From NCBI RefSeq assembly GCF_030272615.1, contig NC_081412.1, positions 40,044,791 through 40,108,790 of the forward strand: 64,000 nt of DNA, in the 5' to 3' direction. Source of the stretch: Cryptomeria japonica (taxonomy: Eukaryota; Streptophyta; Pinopsida; Cupressales; Cupressaceae). Below the pieces are notes generated by a model. It did no database searches and was not told the DNA's origin. It saw nothing but the letters and a program-made list of their open reading frames with translations. This document shows, one piece after another, positions 34,970-47,222 of this stretch (position 1 is its first letter; every line of letters begins with the position of its first letter). The translations under genes were made by a program, and so were the position numbers.

Positions 34970-36174
34970 TGTTGATCATGTTGAAAGCACCAAAATATTG
35001 AGAGAGAGGGAGGGGTGAATAAGTATTCCCACTTAATTAAATCCATAAACCTCTTTTTTTAACCAATTGAAGGTATCCTCAAAATATCAAATATACCTGA
35101 TTGAATTAAAATAGTTAATGCAGAATAAACAAGAACACAACCATAAGATGAACACCCAAATTTGTACGTGGAAAACACAAAATGGGAAAAACCATGGACA
35201 GTATTAACTCTCAGGAAAATATAACTAATTTTATAGTTGTGTTTACAAACAGGGTGGCTCACTTCTAGATTACACAAATGGTTCACTATTGGACTACTCA
35301 AAGCAGATACAAAGAGAAACAACTAACTTTCAGAATGCTCATTGTAATTGAAAGGGTTGAACTAAGAAAGTTTGCTTCTCGAAATGCATAAAATCAGTTC
35401 CAAGTTGAGCGCATATTACAAATATTAGACTTTACAGAAGATCCGGTTAGAGATCTCTGCACCACCATTCCACAGTAGGTCCAGTAAAGGACTACTGCAC
35501 TATTGATTGCCTTCAATGTTTGCAACTCTCACATACACTACTTCTTTTTTTACCAACTATCTTCTGCACATCACACACACTCACTCTTGATCAATTTTCT
35601 TGTCTTCTTCATCACTCATGAACATATATATACTAGAGAGTAGAAATATAAAATAGTGTGTTGGTCAAGCCCAACACATTATCAATAATCTCATGTCGAC
35701 CCCCACAATACTTCTACACAATTCCTTTACATACGGAAACCAAAGAATATACCGTGATTATAGGAAAATGGCAAGGGTCATCTTAACCCAAGAGAACATA
35801 CCTATTTCCATAAGATTAAGCTCAATAATTCCAAGATGTAGACTCTACACATACTTTTGATACTTCTGATAAATACCAAAACTATAAATATGGGGACACA
35901 TAACTGATACCGGGATCAACTAGAATTCCTAACACCGGGATACTGGGGTCAATGGGAACTCAATGGGACATCAAAAGGTCATCATCCAAAGTTGTCCATG
36001 TTGCATAATAATTTCTAACCAAAAACTACAACACCTGAACTACACATACATATCCACAACACTTTGCATAACATCCATGACGTCCAAACTGATATCCAAG
36101 CCTGCATACATTATCCGGTACAGAACCGAATGACTAGTTTGACATCAATGGCAACATTATTAACACATCTAACA
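34970..36174 (-). mobile_element. Solo LTR F inside element C
   Basis: The minus strand begins TGTTAGATGTG (36174) and ends GATCAACA (34970). AATAG flanks it on both sides (34965-34969 and 36175-36179). Both shared LTR modules are present (34999-35026 and 35166-35196). No internal region remains, so it is a solo LTR left by LTR-LTR recombination. Confidence 0.85.
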
Positions 36175-37330
36175 AATAGTAGATCTAAGATTGAAGCAAT
36201 AACAAAAGGTTGGTTTCTAGAGACTATGCAACTTAACAAATCTGAATTGAAAAAAAAACCAAGTTTGAAATTTTCATTTTTCAAATTTTCATGTTCCTTG
36301 AAGATATTTCAAAAATTACTTTTTAGCTAACCAATTTATTTGTTTGGGATGAACCATGAATCCAGATAAGACTCCAACTAAATAAGATATATGTGTATGA
36401 CTAGTAGTTCAGTAAATAAAAATTCCTATCAAATTCCTATATAGGGTTTCATTAATTGATTTACCATTTGGGTCTTTAGTCAACTTAGTGCATGTATCTG
36501 TTGGTGTTAATGAATATTTATACCCTTGTAGTGTAAGTCATGTGAGAATTTCTTTGGTATACTTCATTTTAGAGAAAAAATATTTTTTAGGTGTTTGTCA
36601 CACTTCACTTCCATGAAACTAATGAAGTAATCCAAGATTAGACATCTCAAAATGGATATTCATATCTCTTACACATCTTGTATTAGTGATTGATTATTCC
36701 CTATAATGAGAAAATCATCAATATATAGCATAATGAATATTACCTTATTGTTAAAATTCCTAATGTAGATTTGGATCTCCATCAAAGTTCTGGAATTCTC
36801 TTTGGAGAAAGTTCTTATCAATTTACTAGTAACAAGTTCATGGGGTTTGTTTCAAATCATATGGTACCTTTTTTAATTAACACCACATGTGTCTGTTTCC
36901 CTTTTTAGCAAATATAGGAGGTTTTGTAACATATACCTCCTCTATCAATTCTCCATTTAGGAATACATTTTTTGCATCTATTTGGAAAATTTTCAACTTG
37001 TGGTGGGAAGCAAGTTCTATCAACATTCTAATTCTGATCATATTTCCAACTAGAACAAAGGTTTCATTGTAATCAATACCTTCAATTTTCTTATAGCCTT
37101 TGACTACCAATGTAGCTTTGTGCTTGTTGATTGAATCATCAAACTCAAACTTGATTTTGAATACCTATTTACATTTAATGGCCTTCTTTCCAATAGGTCA
37201 AGGAACCGAATCCCATGTATGGTTTTTATGAACTAAATTTATCCCTTGATTCATAGCATTTTCCTAATTTTCATCTTTTATTGCTTCATAAAATGTACTC
37301 GGTTCATGGTACTTATAATGCTCGACATTT
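36175..37330 (-). pseudogene. Element C, reverse transcriptase to RNase H fragment
   Basis: Minus-strand landmarks are [53 protein letters not shown] (36877-37110), later VGVLSGFMVHPKQINW and LKYLQGT, then the start of RNase H just before F. These are diagnostic of copia reverse transcriptase. Stops and gaps make it non-functional; the usual YVDDM box is not legible. Confidence 0.75.
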
Positions 37331-37639
37331 ATGCATAATTGACCTCATAGTTTTCTAACCTAATAGGCGTTCCCCTAGCTCATTTTGATCTCATTAGAGA
37401 AACATTAGAATTTTTGGAAAGGAAAAATATTATGATTCAATCTCGCTCATCAATTTTCTCTCTTTTTTCTAAAGCTTCAATAAGACTTTCTAATTATAGT
37501 TCAACATTTTTAGATGAGTATTATGATAGGCCACTACATCATCTTTCTCTTCTAATAAATCATCGTGGTGAATGGCTAGAAGGTGGCACAATTTTTTAAA
37601 TTTGAAATCTCTAGAGATGTGATTTTTTCTTGGTATCAC

Positions 37640-38174
37640 ACAATAGATATCGTACAAGGATGCAACTTTTATTCTTATCATCAAATTTTCTTCTCTTCTT
37701 TTCTCTCATATAACATGCCTATAGGCAATGTTCTCAAGAATTCTTAAATGTCTAATTATTAGTTTTCTTCCTGACCATGGTTCTTTTGGAGAGATTCCTT
37801 TTAAGCTATTATAATAAATTTGATTGATCAAATAGGCCACTATATGAACTACTTCTCCCATTAATTTTTCATCAAGATTACAAGCTTTGATTATGGATTT
37901 ATCTTTTTCTTAAATTTTTCTATTGTCAGCTACTCCATTATGTTGTGGAGTATATGGAGATGATAATTGCCTCTTAATTTCTTTTTTTGGGCAAAATATT
38001 GGCAAATTTATATAAAGTATATTCTCCCCCATCATACAGTATTAGCATTATAATTATTTTATCGTTGTCATTCTTGACTTGATGTACGAACTCTTTCAAA
38101 ATATCAAATGCTTCAAATATTTTATTGAAAAAATAAGCCAAACCCTTTGAGTGAATTCATCAATGAATGTTATG
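37640..38174 (-). pseudogene. Element C, integrase fragment
   Basis: The minus-strand reading contains HITFIDEFTQRVWLIF, DGGEYT and IKRQLSSPYTPQHNGVA, the integrase core of copia elements. The position of the third catalytic acidic residue reads GVADN instead of the usual GVAER or GVVER. It is interrupted at 38175 by solo LTR E and resumes at 47223. Confidence 0.75.
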
Positions 38175-38384
38175 TGTTGGCACTGAGTTGTCATTGATAT
38201 CAATCGATATTGCAGGCAGGCTGCTAGTAGAGGCATGTGATCCGGTATGCAGAAGAGTGTACTGGTATGGTGAAAGACAAATAAGTTATCAAGAAGATTA
38301 ACATGAAGGCTTGTCAATTGGTATGGTGAAAGACAAGTAGTTGTTGAGACTATCAGTGATTTCACCGGTATGAGGTGAGATGAA

Positions 38385-39843
38385 TGTTGGCATTATGTGA
38401 ACCTGTATGAAGACATGATGACATTGTATGTTGTCATTGATGTCAATATGTTGAAAAGTGAACTGGTATATGTGTTAAGGAGAACTAATATATGTGTTAA
38501 GGAGAACTGGTATATGTGTTAAGGAGAATCGGTATGATGAGATGTGAACCGGTACATGGAATGTGATATGACTATCGGTTGGTAGTCTCAACTTTAGGGT
38601 TTCCGATTCAAGTATTCCAAGCCTATGTGACTCAACTGATGACATTTGTGATGAGTTAGCATTGTAATGAAGAATAGATTGTGTTGCCATGTTAGCCTTG
38701 TGTGCGTGAAGGATCTTGCATGAAGGTGATTGCTCCTATCTACCTCAGGAGTGTGCGAAGTCTGTAAATGGTGAAAACATGTGATGGGTTATCAGCCGCC
38801 ATGGATGTGGTGGAGAACGAACGATGGAGAATGTCTTGAGATCGGTTCAAGACTGTTGCATTGAATGCAATATGCTCAATGGTCAGGATTGAACCATTTA
38901 AATTGCTTAACCTAAAAAGTTTAAGGTTTAGGGTTTATGCTACCGACCTATCTGTTTCCTATAAGGTCGATGTTGTGCTTCTTTCTAAAGTTGTTGGCAA
39001 ATATGGTGTATGTATCTAAGTGCAGAGATACATGATTCTTGCAAGACTGGATAAGAGGATTGATACCTGCAGAGTGTGAGTGCAGAAGGAGAAAGGAACT
39101 AAAGCGGATCTACATTGGTATTGAGTGCTGTTACCAGATCATTGTAATACCTATTGATCTCTAACCACCTCAACAGTTGGAAAATCCCTTAATAGGGTAG
39201 CTCTAACCAGCTTACTATAAATCCTTTAACAGGGTGACTCAAATTCATTGAGTTCTTGAAATCCTCTAACAAGATAACCTTTAATAGGGTTTAACCCTTA
39301 ATCGAGTATTTTAGCCATCCCTTAACCGAGTGATCCCTAGTAGGATCGGTTCCTAACATAACCTATTGTAATAAGTCTTTAACCAGACTAGGCTCCTAAC
39401 AGAGTGGACTTCTAAAGAGTTCAAAACAACTTTTGGGTATTCATCCCCACTGTGGTTTTTCTCAGTTGGGTTTCCACGTGAAAAATCTGTGTGTTATGTG
39501 TGGTGATTTTCATGTGATGGTTTAAGTGATTTGTGTCTGAAGGTAAATCATGCTGAACTAGCTGTTATTATATTTCTGATGATTGATTACCTGTTCATGC
39601 ATAAGGGTGAAAAGGAAGTGTAGTACTAGGATGAGTGGAAAGCTAAGTTATTAACCGGTTAATGCTTGTCACAGTCATTCTTAGCTTTACCGGTTGTACT
39701 TTGTTTGAGATGGGTGTTACTATTTACTAGTCATTTGTAGTGTTTGCTATCTAACCAGTTTCAGGAAAGTGTTTTTACCTGTACTAATTCACCCCTCCCT
39801 CTCAGTACTGGTTTGGTACTCATCATTCCTCATTGAGTTATCA
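38385..39843 (+). mobile_element. 5' LTR of element D
   Basis: 1459 bp, pairs with 44247-45681. Near its start it holds three tandem copies of a unit of about 20 bp, ATATGTGTTAAGGAGAACT (38464-38530). A possible TATA box, CTATAAGG, lies near 38959. Shared modules are at 39448-39480 and 39783-39810. Confidence 0.9.
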
Positions 39844-39845
39844 AT

Positions 39846-39857
39846 TGGTATCAGAGC
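39846..39857 (+). other. Primer binding site of element D
   Basis: TGGTATCAGAGC, the perfect initiator-Met-tRNA complement, two bases after the 5' LTR. Confidence 0.95.
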
Positions 39858-39914
39858 AACCTCTAGGTCCTCTGTGTTGTAAGCTTAACCGCTTGAGGGA
39901 AAGATCCTATTGTA

Positions 39915-42900
39915 ATGATGAAGAGGAAAGGTCCAAAGTTCAACAGAGATAATTTCAATATATGGAAAGATAGAATGAAGATATACATTAGAAGCATGGG
40001 TGCTCAACACTGGAGCTATGTTGAGAATGCTTATGTTGCCCCTACTGGTACTCTTAACGATGACCAAAAGAGAGAGATGTAGAAGAATGGGCAAGTCATG
40101 GAAGCCCTAATTAGTAGTTTATCTGACATTGAGTTTATTGATGTCCAAGATAAAGTAAATCCCAGAGAAGTATGGGATACTCTTGAAAATATCTATGGTA
40201 GAGATGAGCATGTAAAACAGGCTAAAGAAGAAAGCCTTAGGGGTAAGTTTGAAGACATGCGGATGGTTGAAGGAGAGACCATTCAACAATATGGAATAAG
40301 AATCAAAACTATTGTTGGAGACATCAAGAGTGTAGGAGGCAAAATAGAAGACTCCACTGTTGTAAGCAAAGTCTTGAGATCCTTGTTACCGGTCTATGCA
40401 ATAAGGGTTGCAGCTATTTAGGAGTTGAGGTCAATAGACAAGAATATGGCATCCCTAGACTCCATCATTGCAAAGTTGACTTCTTATGAGCTAAACAGTT
40501 TTGATGGTAGTGTGTAGAAGATTGAATCAACCTTTAGAGCATCAACTGCACCATCTAGAAAAGGAAAAGAAGTAAGCACCAATGATGAACAAAAATAGAG
40601 CAAAGAAATGAATGATGAGGAGATTCTGATGGAATTTGAAGCTCTTCTTGCCAAGAGACTTCCAAAGGGAACTGGTAAATACAAAGGTAAACTTCCTTTG
40701 AAATGCTTTTCCTGTAACCGGATAGGACATATTGCTGTAAAATGTCCTAATGGTGACAACAAGGACAAACCAAAAAGATTCAAGAAATTCAAATGAGGAA
40801 ACTGGAGAAATTGTTTTGTAGCAGTTGATGAAGGTGTCATAGATGAGGAATCAGAAGATGAAGAAAATGAAGGTATTGTGTTTGTTGCAGTAAAGGAAGA
40901 TGTGTCAGACAAGAAGGCTCTTATCTCTTGCTTTGATAATTCCAATGAGTGGATTATTGATAGTTGCTACTCTCACCATATGACTGGTGACCGGAGCAAG
41001 TTTCTATCTTTGGAAGAGTATGATGGTAGTGTAGTTCACTTTGGTAATGATGCACCATGTATGGTCAAAGGCAGAGGGTCCATCTCTCTGAATGGAAAGA
41101 GCAATGCTGACAATGTGTATTGGGTTGATGGTCTTAGACACAACCTTTTGAGTGTTGCCCAACTGAATGATAGTGGACTCACTCTGAAATTCAAGAATGG
41201 AGTGTGTAGAATCAAAGGAAAGATTGATGAATTGGTGGCCACCGGTATGCAGACCAAAGGTAACCTATTTCAGTTGAATACAAATATCAGTACCTGTCTT
41301 ATGGCTAAGTTTGATGATAGCTAGATATGGCATAGGAGACTCTGCCATGTAAACTTTGATAACATTGTGAAGGCTAGTAAGACCAAGGTAGTCAGAGGAT
41401 TGCTGGTGTTGAGAAAACCGGAAAATCCTTTGTGCAGAGAATGTCAACAAGGGAAAATGTCTTCCTCAACTTTCAAAGGTAAATCTTCCACTGCAGACAA
41501 TTTACTTGATCTTGTGCATACTGATTTGTGTGGTCCTATGAAAACTAGGAGTGTGCAGGGAGATAGGTATTTCATGATTTTGACTGATGATTGCTCAAGA
41601 ATGATGTGGGTCACATTCTTGAAAGATAAGTCTGAAGCTTTTGGAAAGTTCAAAGCTTTCAGAGCACTGGTAGAAAAGGAAAGTGGTAGAAGAATCAAAT
41701 GCCTTAGAACTGATCAAGGAGGAGAGTTCGCTTCTAGTGAATTCAACAAATATTGTGAAGAGAATGGCATCAAGAGGCAACTGTCTGCCCCCCAGACTCC
41801 ACAACAGAATGGCTTAGTAGAGAGAAACAACCAGACTATGTTTGAAGAAGCTAGAACCATGTTGATCCAAGAAAAAGTTGCTCACACCTTTTGGAGAGAA
41901 GCGATGAGCACTACAGTCTACACAATGAACCGGGTAAACATCAAGAAAGGTAAGGATAAGACTCCTTATGAGTATTGGATCGGTAAGACACTAGTGGTAA
42001 GCTACTTTAGAGTGTTTGGTAGCAAATGTTATATCAAGAGGAGTGAACATTAGAGCAAGTTCGATGCAAAATGTGATGAGGGAATATTCCTAGGATATTC
42101 CACCAAGAGTAAAGCTCTCAAATGTTTCAACAATAGGACTCAGAGAATTGTTGAAAGCATCAATGTAAGGGTTGATGAAAACCTTGAGAAATCAGAGGAA
42201 ACTGACAGTAAGCAAGTAGGAGATGAACCGGTAGTAACCTTCTAGGAACCGGTTGCAAATCAGCCCAGTATCAATAACTGTGCTCCTACACTGGTTGATG
42301 TTGATGCTTATGAAGATGAAGATGAAGGAGAAAAGCAAGAGGAAGCTATTAAGAACATACCTAGGTATGTCAAACTCAATCATTATCCAAAGCAGATCAT
42401 AGGAGACAAGGATGCAAGAATTCTTACAAGAAGAAAGATCAGAGAAAACTTATGTATGATCTCTAAATTTGAGCCTAAATCATTCAAAGAGGCACATAAA
42501 GATGAGGACTGGATCAAGGCAATGGAAGAGGAACTTGATCAGATAAAAAAGAATGGTACATGGTCCTTGGTACCCAAACCAGAGCATAAAAATTTCATTG
42601 GAACCAAATGGGTTTTCAGAAATAAGTTGAATGAAGATGGCACAGTGGTAAGGAATAAAGCCAGACTAGTATGTAAAGTATATGCCCAAGAAGAAGGAGA
42701 AGACTATGGAGAAACCTTTTCTCTAGTAGCAAGATTGGAAGGAGTTCGTATGCTTCTTGCATATGCAACTTTTAAAGGATTAAAAGTATACCAAATGGAT
42801 GTAAAATCTACATTCCTAAATGGAGTACTTGAAGAGGAGGTGTATATAGAGCAACCAGATGGGTTTGCCCTATCAGAAGATAGTGACATGGTGTGTAGGC

Positions 42901-44006
42901 TACATAAATCCTTGTCTGGACTAAAGCAGAAACCTAGAGCATGGTATGAACGATTGCACTCCCATCTTGTGAAGATTGGATTTGAAAGAACAAGTGAAGA
43001 TAGCAATATCTACTTGAAAGAAAAAGGAGATCAAATTCTGATCTGTGAAGTATTTGTTGATGACATAATCTTTGGTGGAGATGACAAGATGAGTCATAAG
43101 TTTGCAGATGAAATAAAAAAGGAATTTGAAATGTCACTCATAGGGGAGATTAAGTTCTTCATTGGACTACAGATTCATAAAATGAAAGATGGAATCTTTA
43201 TTACTTAGTCCAAGTATGTCAAAGAAGTGTTGAAGACCTTTGGCATGGAAGATAGCAAACCGGTTGGTACACTGATGGTGACCGGTTGTAAATTATCCAA
43301 AGAGGATGACTCAACCTTGGTGGATGAGAAGGAATACCGATCAATGATTGGTAAGTTGCATTATGTAGTGCACAACAGACCGGATATTGCACATGCATTT
43401 GGAATTACTGCAAGGTACCAGAAAAGCCCAAGAGAATCCCACTTGGTTGCAATCAAGCGGATTCTTAGATATCTAAAGGGAACTATTGACTATGGATTGT
43501 GGTATCCTTATAGCAATGGTTTCAACTTGGAAGTATTCACAGATGCTGATTGGGCTAGTAATGTGGATGACCGAAAGAGCACAACCGGTGGTGCACTCTT
43601 TCTCAGTGGTAGACTAGTCTCATGGATGAGTAAGAAGCAGAGTTGTATCTCTTAGTCTACAACAGAAGCGGAGTATGTTGTAGCTTTTATAAACTGCACC
43701 CAGACTATTTGGATGAAGCATGTATTGAATGGCTTCAAAGTTCCTGTCTCTGGACTAGTAAGCATATTTTGTGATAACACAAGTGCTATCAATATTTCCA
43801 AGAATCCGGTTTTGCATTCTAGAACCAAGAACTTTGAGCTTAAGTATCATTTCTTGAGGGAAAAGGTTCAAAACAAAGAGATTGCACTAGAACATGTTTC
43901 CAGCAAGGAGCACTTAGTAGACATATTCACCAAGCCTCTCCCAAAGGCTACATTTACCTACATAAGAGGTGAATTAGGGGTGCTGCCCCTTCAAGAGGTG
44001 AACTAA
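39915..44006 (+). pseudogene. Gag-pol polyprotein of element D (copia), ten in-frame stops
   Basis: One frame runs from ATG 39915 to TAA 44004-44006. Gag with knuckle CFSCNRIGHIAVKC near 40710; protease IIDSCYSHHMTG (usual DSG motif altered to DSC) near 40960; integrase zinc region HRRLCHVNF...CRECQQGK at 41330-41460; integrase core HTDLCGP, RTDQGGEF and PQQNGLVERN at 41520-41830; reverse transcriptase [26 protein letters not shown] and VFVDDIIFGG at 42600-43080; RNase H FTDADWA, STTEAEY and SKNPVLHSRTK at 43540-43830; end FTKPLPKATF. Stops are at 40080, 40419, 40515, 40596, 40794, 41322, 42051, 42243, 43206 and 43653; all are TAG except the TGA at 40794. No frameshift was seen. Confidence 0.92.
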
Positions 44007-44126
44007 GGTATGTGCTCCACATCAGTCAGGTATTGCATTACCAAATCTCTTCAGGATTGATGTGTTGAAGGATGCTACTCCTCAGAGGGAGCAGCATAAT
44101 GGATCAGGGAAGCTTGTGTCTCCACT

Positions 44127-44152
44127 TTGGCATTGTTGTCAAAGGGGGAGAA
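44127..44152 (+). other. Upstream polypurine-like motif of element D
   Basis: CTTTGGCATTGTTGTCAAAG followed by GGGGAG, about 95 bp before the LTR-adjacent tract. Confidence 0.65.
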
Positions 44153-44220
44153 GAAGTGAAGTGGAGAGATATCTACAGAAATTGGGGAGAAGATGTGAAG
44201 TGGAGAGATATCTTTGTATA

Positions 44221-44246
44221 TTGCCATCAATGCCAAAGGGAGAGAT
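44221..44246 (+). other. Polypurine tract of element D
   Basis: TTGCCATCAATGCCAAAGGG followed by AGAGAT and then the LTR start TGTTGG. Confidence 0.9.
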
Positions 44247-45681
44247 TGTTGGCATTATGTGAACTGGTATGAAGACATGATGACATTGTATGTTGTCATT
44301 GATGTCAATATGTTGAAAAGTGAACCGGTATATGTGTTAAGGAGAACTGGTATATGTGTTAAGGAGAACTGGTATATGTGTTAAGGAGAACCAGTATGAT
44401 GAGATGTGAACTGATACATGGAATGTGATATGACTACCAAGTTGTAGTCTCAGCTTCAGGGCTTCCGGTTGAAGTATACCAAGCCTTTGTGACTCAACCG
44501 ATGACATTTGTGATGAGTTAGCATTGTAACAAAGAACAGATCATATTGCCATGTTAGCCTTGTGCGTGTGAAGGATCTTACATGAAGGTGATTGCTCCTA
44601 TCTACCTTGGGAGTGTGCAAAGTTTGTAAACGGTGAAAATGAGTGATGGGTTATCAGCCGCCATGGATGCGGTAGAGAACGAACAATGGAGAATGTCTTG
44701 AGATCGGTTCAAGACTGTTGCATTGAATGCAATATGCTCAATGGTCAAGATTGAACCATTTAAATTGCTTAACCTAAAAATTTTAAGGTTTAGGGTTTAT
44801 GCTACCGACCTATCTATTTCCTATAAGGTTAATGTTGTGCTTCTTTCTAAAGTTGTTGGCAAATGTGGTGTATGTATCTAAGTGCAGAGACACATGATTC
44901 TTGCCAGACCAGATAAAAGGATTGATACCTGCAGAGTGTGAGTGTAGAAGGAGAAAAGGAACTAAAGCGGATCTGCATTGGCATTGAGTGCTGTTACCAG
45001 ATCATTGTAACACCTGTTGATCTCTAACCACCTCAACAGTTGGAAAATCCCTTAATAGGGTATCTCTAACCAGCTTACTATAAATCCTTTAACAGGGTGA
45101 CTCAAATTCATTGAGTTCTTGAAATCCTCTAACAAGGTAACCTTTAACAGGGTTTAACCCTTAACCGGGTGATCCCTAGCAGGATCAGTTCCTAACAAAA
45201 CCTATTGTAATAAGTCTTTAACCGGACTAGGTTCCTAACAGAGCGGATTTCTAAAGAGTTCAAAACAGCTTGTGGGTATTCATCCCCACCATGGTTTTTC
45301 CCAGTTGGGTTTCCACGTGAAAAATCTATGTGTTATGTGTGGTGATTTTCATGTGATGGTTTAAGTGATTTTTGTCTGAAGGTAAATCATGCTAAACTAG
45401 TTGTTATTATATTTCTGATGATTGATTACCTGTTCATGCATAAGGGTGAAATGGAAGTGTAGTACTAGGATGAGTGGAAAGCTAAGTGATTAACCGGTTA
45501 ATGCTTGTCACAGTCATTCTTAGCTTTACCGGTTGTACTTTGTTTGAGACCGGTGTTACTATTTGCCATTCATTTGTAGTGTTTGCTGTCTAACCGGTTT
45601 TAGGAAAGTGTTTTTACGTATACTGGTTCACCCCCGCTCTCAGTACCAGTTTGGTACTCATCGTTCCTCATTGAGTTATCA
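44247..45681 (+). mobile_element. 3' LTR of element D
   Basis: 1435 bp, matches the 5' LTR with scattered substitutions and the same three-copy tandem unit of about 20 bp near 44325-44392. Shared modules are at 45288-45320 and 45621-45646. Confidence 0.92.
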
Positions 45682-47222
45682 ATGCATGTGTATGTGAGCA
45701 TGTTGAGTGATAACCGATAGAGCTTAAATCAGTTTGGTATTTTGCTACCTTCTTATGATGAAGAGGCATAATGTTAAAGTAATCACAAACCACTGGAGGT
45801 GAAGATGTGCTATTGGTGTGGTGTTCACTGCCAGTTAGCAGGAGGAGAAGGTCTCACCGATAAAGGTGTGTACTGGTATGAGTTTGCTGAATGATAAAGT
45901 ATAAAATGACCTTATATCGATGAGATGAATGATTGATTATTGTGATGCCATGTGGAGCTGAGGTGGCAATCATGCAGAGGTCGGTGAAGCCTCCATCGAC
46001 ATGGTTATTGAAATAGCTAGTCGACATTAATGAAATAGCCAAAAATCACGGGATTATAACTAACTGATGCGGCTTGAGGAAGGAAGAATAACAAAGGAAG
46101 ATCAAGGAGTAGTTGGCACCTAGATCAAAGCAAAGGAATCATATTGCAAGAAGATATTGAGAAGGAAACAACTAATCTTTTTATGAGATGACATATTTCA
46201 AGGTAGAAAATCATGTACGTGATTTCTATCTTTAAAAAGTATGCATTGGATAATGGAAAACATGAAAAGATGCATCCCTCAAGTACAAGTGATTGATCCA
46301 AGACAGACTAGATCAGATCTCATGCAGATTGTGTCGGTTAAAGGAAACCCTAACCGCACCAAGTTTGAATTGATTCTTGTTGGGAAAGATGAAGTTTAAA
46401 TATGATGACTTGAGACTATGATCGCTGCTATAGAGTGAAGACAAGTGTAAATTTTTGTCTGAGAGCTGAATAGATAAACACTTCAAGTGTTTATGAGCAA
46501 ATATCTGACTGATAAGGAGAAGCAGATTAAACCAGTGTAAGGAGCAACCGCTAGAGTGTGCATTGACAATAGAGGTGACAAACTGGCATAAGCTATTCTT
46601 AATTAAGGGTGATTGAGTGTGAGTTGAAGGTGAAAAGACATTGCGAGAGGGGACTTAGACAAGTGATCAGCAAAGTCAGGTTGCAGAGTGAGTGAAGAAG
46701 TATACAAACCGGTAAGGTTGAAACCGACAGAGAAGAATATTGTAAGGTTGCAAAACTTCATTTGCTATAGTGATTTCATTTGTATATTTGAGCTTTATTT
46801 TGTTTTCACTAAGTTGTAGCTTAGTGCAGGGGTTGTAGCTCCTTTTGGTTGTAACTTATAAATTGTGCAGGGGTTGGTGCTCCTTTGAGCTAGTGCTCAT
46901 AAATCAGGGGTTGGTGTCCTAAATATTTTAATCAAAGTTTCATTATGAGGCTAGATTGGAGCACAAGATCTTCAATAGCTATTCTCACCGAGGTTTTTCC
47001 CACATTGGGTTTTCCTCGTATATATCTAGTGTTGTGTGATGTATTATTGTTCATGTGTGATGTTGATGTTTTAGCTAGTCCTTTCACACACTCTACTTGC
47101 ATTGTTTAAGTTATTGGTTAGCACTCAGCTTGTCCTCTACTTTACCGGTATCTCTCTGTTTAAGAAAAAGAGTTCCAATCACTGATTCACCCCCCTCTCT
47201 GTGTGATCCATTGTGTCCAACA

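Larger units (their letters stand above)
38385..45681 (+). mobile_element. Element D: full-length copia retrotransposon
   Basis: LTRs are 38385-39843 and 44247-45681, both starting TGTTGGCATTATGTG and ending GTTATCA. The flanks are ATGAA (38380-38384) and ATGCA (45682-45686), a target duplication with one mismatch. It has a perfect primer site, one long gag-pol frame and a polypurine tract. It sits inside solo LTR E. All domains are in one frame, broken only by ten stop codons. Confidence 0.92.
38175..47222 (+). mobile_element. Solo LTR E (38175-38384 plus 45682-47222), split by element D
   Basis: It starts TGTTGGCACTG and ends TGTCCAACA, with TTATG on both sides (38170-38174 and 47223-47227). 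Without D it is about 1.75 kb. It carries the GGTTTTTCCC module at 46985-47020 and the C-tract at 47181-47203. No internal region of its own is present. Confidence 0.85.

Noticed and set aside
35059-35322. 87-aa minus-strand ORF
   Set aside because: Lies wholly inside solo LTR F.
40484-40945. 153-aa minus-strand ORF
   Set aside because: Antisense of the Gag-protease part of element D.
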